Shown: in pieces, positions 5,701-8,696 of the stretch
Position numbering within the stretch: position 1 is the first letter of the stretch
How the letters are laid out: the number at the start of each line of letters is the position of its first letter
DNA from: Propionibacteriaceae bacterium
GTDB lineage: Bacteria > Actinomycetota > Actinomycetes > Propionibacteriales > Propionibacteriaceae
Direction: 5' to 3'
Length of the DNA: 8,696 nt
Assembly (NCBI GenBank): GCA_024636075.1
Contig: JAGXHS010000056.1
Coordinates: 1-8,696, forward strand
Program-made: the position numbers and the translations under genes
Notes under the pieces: generated by a model
What the model saw: only the letters and a program-made list of their open reading frames with translations
Database searches by the model: none
Told to the model about the DNA's origin: nothing

Positions 5701-6621
5701 ATGCGGACACGACGACTGGCCGTCACCCTGACGGCCCTGGTCACCCTGATCGGGCTGAGCGCCTGCGGCGGATCATCCGATCCGATGGCCGATTCGAGTG
5801 GTGGTGGATCCGCGGACAGCGGCAACATCATTGTCGGGTCAGCAAACTTCCCCGAGAACCAGCTGTTGGCAGAGCTCTACGCAGGAGCCTTGGAAGCCAA
5901 GGGTGTCTCGGTCACCAAACAGCTCAACATCTCAAGTCGTGAGACCTATCTCGGGGCATTGAAGGACGGTTCCATCGACCTGATTCCCGAGTACACCGGC
6001 AACCTGGCTCGCTACTACGATCCCGAAGCCGATGTCAGCTCAACCGAGGCCGCGCTGGCCTCGCTCAAGCGGGTGGTGCCGGACGGACTCACCGTCCTGG
6101 AGCCAGCGCCGGCAGAGGACAAGGACTCCGTCGTCGTCACCCAGGCGACCGCTGAGAAATACTCGCTGACGAGCATCGGTGACCTCGCCAGCCATGCGTC
6201 CCAGATGATCCTCGGTGGACCTCCGGAGTGGAAGCAGCGCATCGATGGAGTGCCCGGGTTGAAGCGGGTCTACGGCTTGGAATTCGCGTCGTTCAAGCCG
6301 CTGGACGCGGCCGGCGCACTGACGGTGCAGGCGTTGGACAACGGTCAGGTGGACGCCGCCAACCTGTTCTCCACCAATCCTGAGATCGCGGCCAAAGGCT
6401 TCGTGGTGCTGGATGATCCCAAGGGTCTCTTCGGGTCACAGAACATCATTCCGCTGATCAACAAGGACAAGGCCACCGCCACCGTGACCGAGACCCTCAA
6501 CGCGGTGGACGCCACGCTCGACACGAAGACGCTCACCGATCTGGTGGCAAAGGTGGTCATCGACAATCAGGATGCGGACGCGGTGGCCGCTGAGTACCTC
6601 AGCTCGAAATCTCTGAAGTAG
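5701..6621 (+). CDS. opuCC: Osmoprotectant ABC importer substrate-binding lipoprotein (OpuCC/OsmF/ProX type)
   Basis: A 306-residue extracytoplasmic receptor that captures the solute and delivers it to the permease pair. The N-terminus is a lipoprotein signal: MRTRRLAV, a hydrophobic core, then lipobox LSAC with Cys22, so the mature protein is membrane-anchored. A Gly/Ser linker follows to about residue 42. The OpuAC-type domain begins IIVGSANFPENQLLAELYAGALEAKG; DLIPEYTGNL (about 95-104) and a late segment with NPEIAAKGFVVLDDPKGLFGSQNIIPLI are typical of the OpuBC/OpuCC/OsmF group. Length agrees with OsmF/YehZ (about 305). The family covers glycine betaine, choline, carnitine and, in some members, ergothioneine (EgtU); the substrate here is open. 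The TAG stop is at 6619-6621, with no terminator after it. Confidence 0.93.
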   Translation: MRTRRLAVTLTALVTLIGLSACGGSSDPMADSSGGGSADSGNIIVGSANFPENQLLAELYAGALEAKGVSVTKQLNISSRETYLGALKDGSIDLIPEYTGNLARYYDPEADVSSTEAALASLKRVVPDGLTVLEPAPAEDKDSVVVTQATAEKYSLTSIGDLASHASQMILGGPPEWKQRIDGVPGLKRVYGLEFASFKPLDAAGALTVQALDNGQVDAANLFSTNPEIAAKGFVVLDDPKGLFGSQNIIPLINKDKATATVTETLNAVDATLDTKTLTDLVAKVVIDNQDADAVAAEYLSSKSLK

Positions 6622-6669
6622 GCGGGTCGTCCAAGAGCACTGCTTGCGGAAGATTGGTCGAGATCGCGT

Positions 6670-7578
6670 GTGCACGTGACGAGATTCACGGCTAAGCACC
6701 TCGCGGGGGGTGCCATGTTGCTGATGGCCATGTTGTGGGGCTCCACGTACATCGTCATCAAGGACACCGTGACTCGACTGCCCGCAGCCGACATGCTGTT
6801 CGTCCGCTTCACCATCGCCGCAGTCGTGCTGCTGGCAGCCGCCCCGATGAGTGTGCGGATGTCGCGCCAAACCCTGCGCCATGGGGTGGTCCTGGGCATG
6901 CTTTTCGGAGCGGCGCAGCTCACCCAGACCTTCGGCCTGGAGCGTACCTCGGCGTCGATCAGTGGTTTCATCACCGGACTGTTCGTGGTGTTCACCGCAG
7001 TGCTGGGGGCGGTGCTGCTGCGCAGTCGGCTCCAGCGTCCCGTGTGGTTGGCAGTGCTGCTTGCGACTGCGGGGCTCGGGGTGTTGTCGATCCTGCCCGG
7101 GGCCGGCAGCGCCGGCTTCGGCGTGGGGGAGGCACTGACGCTGGTGTCTGCCCTGATGTACGCGGCGCACATTCTGGCGCTCGGGCGGTTCGCCACGCCA
7201 GACAATGTGATGAGTCTGACGGTGGTGCAGAGCGCGGTGCTCGTCGGGCTCTGTCTGCTGGCCGCTCTCCCAGGTGGCGTACAAATGCCGACGCTTCGGG
7301 TGGACTGGATCGCGATCCTCTACTTGGCGACCGTTGCAGGTTCACTGACGCTGTTCCTGCAGACCTGGGCGCAGTCCCGTGTGGAACCGGTGCACGCCGC
7401 GGTCATCATGTGTTCAGAGCCACTCTGGGCAGCGTTCTTCGCCATTCTGCTCGGAGGTGAGCTACTGGGCTGGCGCACGGTGTTGGGCGGCGCAGCCATC
7501 GTCGGTGCGATGTACCTCGTGGTGCGTCCCTCGGTGCCCAGGCGCGTCAGACTGCCCGACCACGGATTGGTCAGCTGA
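6670..7578 (+). CDS. DMT-superfamily transporter with two EamA domains
   Basis: A 302-residue polytopic membrane protein with about ten hydrophobic segments in two repeats, EamA 1 (about 14-141) and EamA 2 (about 152-286). Motifs include AMLWGSTYIVIKDT near the first helix, FVRFTIAAVVLLA in helix 2, and CSEPLWAAFFAILLGGELLG in the second repeat, a classic EamA C-terminal signature. Members usually export amino acids or other metabolites, and the substrate is unknown here. GTG 6670 and GTG 6676 are both possible starts, with no decisive Shine-Dalgarno. It lies 48 nt after the binding-protein stop with no visible terminator, so read-through from the ABC operon is possible. Its last 8 bp overlap the convergent kinase gene. 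Confidence 0.9.
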   Translation: MHVTRFTAKHLAGGAMLLMAMLWGSTYIVIKDTVTRLPAADMLFVRFTIAAVVLLAAAPMSVRMSRQTLRHGVVLGMLFGAAQLTQTFGLERTSASISGFITGLFVVFTAVLGAVLLRSRLQRPVWLAVLLATAGLGVLSILPGAGSAGFGVGEALTLVSALMYAAHILALGRFATPDNVMSLTVVQSAVLVGLCLLAALPGGVQMPTLRVDWIAILYLATVAGSLTLFLQTWAQSRVEPVHAAVIMCSEPLWAAFFAILLGGELLGWRTVLGGAAIVGAMYLVVRPSVPRRVRLPDHGLVS

Positions 7579-7580
7579 CC
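7569..7580. repeat. 12-bp perfect palindrome holding both convergent stop codons
   Basis: GGTCAGCTGACC is its own reverse complement. Read on either strand it gives GTC AGC TGA, so both genes end in Val-Ser-stop, and they overlap by 8 bp (7571-7578). It is too short and lacks a U-tract for a terminator call. Confidence 0.9.
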
Positions 7581-8681
7581 CAGATCGTCACGGTGGATCC
7601 CTTGGGTACGCCCTTGCCCTGACTCGGTGACGCGGCGGACACCGTGTCGATCCGGAGCCATGCCTCGGTTGCGTGCACGACCTTCACCTTGAAGCCGGCC
7701 TCCTTCAGTGCCGCTCGGGCCGCCGCTTCTGTCTGCAGAAACACACTGGGAACCTTGACCAGCACAGGGCCCTTGCTGGTCACGATCGTGATCTCGTCAC
7801 CCTTCTGGCCGGTGCCCTCCGAGGGTGTCTGGGAGATGATCTTGCCCTTGGCGACAGTGTCGGAGGTCTCCTCCGTGCTCTTCACCGTGAAGCCCTCCTT
7901 CTCGAGCGCCTTCTTCGCCTCCGTCGCGGACTTGCCCACCCATGAGGTGATGGTGATCGGCTCGGGTCCCTTGCTCAGCACAAGATCAACGGCGGTGGAT
8001 CGGCGCAGTTTGGCACCGGGTTTCTCCGACGCCGACAACACGGTGTTGACTTTGGCGCTGTCATCGAACTGTTGGGTCTCGGTGCCCTTGGCGAGGTTGT
8101 TGGCCAGTAACAATCCGACGGCGTCCCCTGAAGACAAACCGACGACGTCGGGCATCTCGAAGCGCTCCGGGCCGAGCGACAGCACCGCCTTCAACTCTTG
8201 CGTCTTCAACATTCGTTCGCCCGCGCCCGGGTCGGTGCTGATCACCGATCCCTTCGGCACGGTTTCGGAGTACTCGTTGACGAAGCTGAGCGCGATGCCA
8301 TTGGCATCGGCAACCTGCATCGACCGGGTCTCGGTCTCGTTGACCAGGGCCGGAGCTGACATGTATCGGCCCTCGGAGTAGTACCACAACGTGGTTCCTC
8401 CGCCACCCAGCAGCAGCACCAGCAGCAGGACCATCAGGACCAGACTTCGTCGCCGGCGGTGGAGCGTAGCTCGTGAGACTCCTCGCGGGGGTGGTTCCGC
8501 GATCGGAGGTGACGCGATTGGACGCACCGACGTGGCGTCGATGGACCATTCGTCATCGGTGCGATCGACGGGACTGACCGGGGTGCGGGCGTGCACCCGG
8601 ATGGCCCGGGGCGCCGGAACCATCGGACCATCCGACAGTTCGACCGGTGAGGCCTCACCGGCAAGGACACGGAGCGCATTG
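7571..8681 (-). CDS. PASTA-domain Ser/Thr protein kinase (PknB/PknL type), kinase domain missing at the contig edge
   Basis: The C-terminal part of a transmembrane receptor kinase. The frame stays open without a stop from 7571 to the window edge, so the conventional ATG at 8623 is not the true start. Numbered from that Met: a Pro/Arg-rich juxtamembrane region (1-54), a basic stop-transfer RRRR (56-59), a single TM helix (about 60-81), then four extracellular PASTA repeats (about 88-152, 154-220, 221-286, 288-350). Each has typical features such as MPDVVGLSSGDAVGLL and endings like VLSLGP or VLSKGP. In actinobacteria such kinases sense muropeptide or lipid II and control cell wall growth. The kinase domain would lie beyond 8696. 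Some 20 genomic codons upstream of the Met (to 8678) are open; bases after 8681 are adapter-like. Convergent with the EamA gene. A PASTA protein without a kinase domain is possible but less likely, given the cytoplasmic linker and location. Confidence 0.85.
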
Positions 8682-8696
8682 CTGTCTCTTATACAC
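8682..8696. other. Partial Tn5/Nextera mosaic-end sequence (probable library artefact)
   Basis: The final 15 bases, CTGTCTCTTATACAC, match the first 15 of the 19-base Tn5 mosaic end CTGTCTCTTATACACATCT used in Nextera-type libraries. The strict end-of-window location fits untrimmed adapter at a contig end rather than a genomic IS50 copy. Bases here should not be treated as part of the kinase gene. Confidence 0.93.

Noticed and set aside
6436..7284. 282-codon minus-strand frame, and a 241-codon alternative plus frame at 6735-7460
   Set aside because: Both overlap the EamA gene in other frames and encode Arg/His/Gly-rich low-quality sequence, while the EamA frame has a full set of TM helices and signatures.
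7571..8623. A complete stand-alone PASTA protein starting at ATG 8623
   Set aside because: The frame stays open upstream to the contig edge without a stop, and the cytoplasmic linker before the TM helix is typical of kinases whose catalytic domain precedes it.
1..8696. tRNA, rRNA, CRISPR array, insertion sequence or attachment site
   Set aside because: No cloverleaf, rRNA core, spaced repeats, transposase or terminal inverted repeats were seen. The only transposon-derived sequence is the adapter-like end.

Overview
The window is a high-GC (roughly two-thirds by eye), densely coding stretch that looks like the chromosome of an actinobacterium. This rests on the GC-rich third codon positions, a class II DAHP synthase, a PASTA-domain Ser/Thr kinase, and few Shine-Dalgarno sequences with at least one likely leaderless start. 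The genus cannot be fixed from the sequence. The last 15 bases (8682-8696) are an exact partial Tn5/Nextera mosaic end, so the right edge is probably a library artefact where a contig stops, and genomic sequence ends at about 8681.

Left part (1-1539): the 3' end of the shikimate-pathway gene aroG (class II DAHP synthase), then a PLP-dependent low-specificity threonine aldolase 8 nt downstream. Middle part (1540-6621): a 144-bp regulatory gap holds a 33-bp near-perfect inverted repeat directly against a -10-like hexamer, which is itself placed for a leaderless TetR-family regulator gene. After the regulator come a UlaG-like metallo-beta-lactamase-fold hydrolase and a complete OpuC/OsmF-type quaternary-amine ABC importer: an ATPase with a CBS tail, two permeases and a lipoprotein binding protein. 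The hydrolase, ATPase and both permeases are chained by three successive 4-nt ATGA overlaps, so the hydrolase is translationally tied to the importer. A strong GC hairpin lies just before the binding-protein gene. Right part (6670-8681): a DMT/EamA-family 10-TM transporter, then a convergent PASTA-domain kinase that lacks its kinase domain here because the contig ends. The two convergent genes share a 12-bp palindrome containing both stop codons.

Working model (inference): the TetR protein controls itself, and possibly the hydrolase and importer, through the palindrome. The importer takes up a betaine- or choline-like compound. The hydrolase acts on that compound, a derivative of it, or a cytosolic metabolite linked to it. 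The candidate novelty is this TetR / MBL-hydrolase / OpuC unit. The ends (aroG and a PASTA kinase) resemble the aroG-pknL neighbourhood known from mycobacteria, so the unit may be cargo within a conserved actinobacterial locus.
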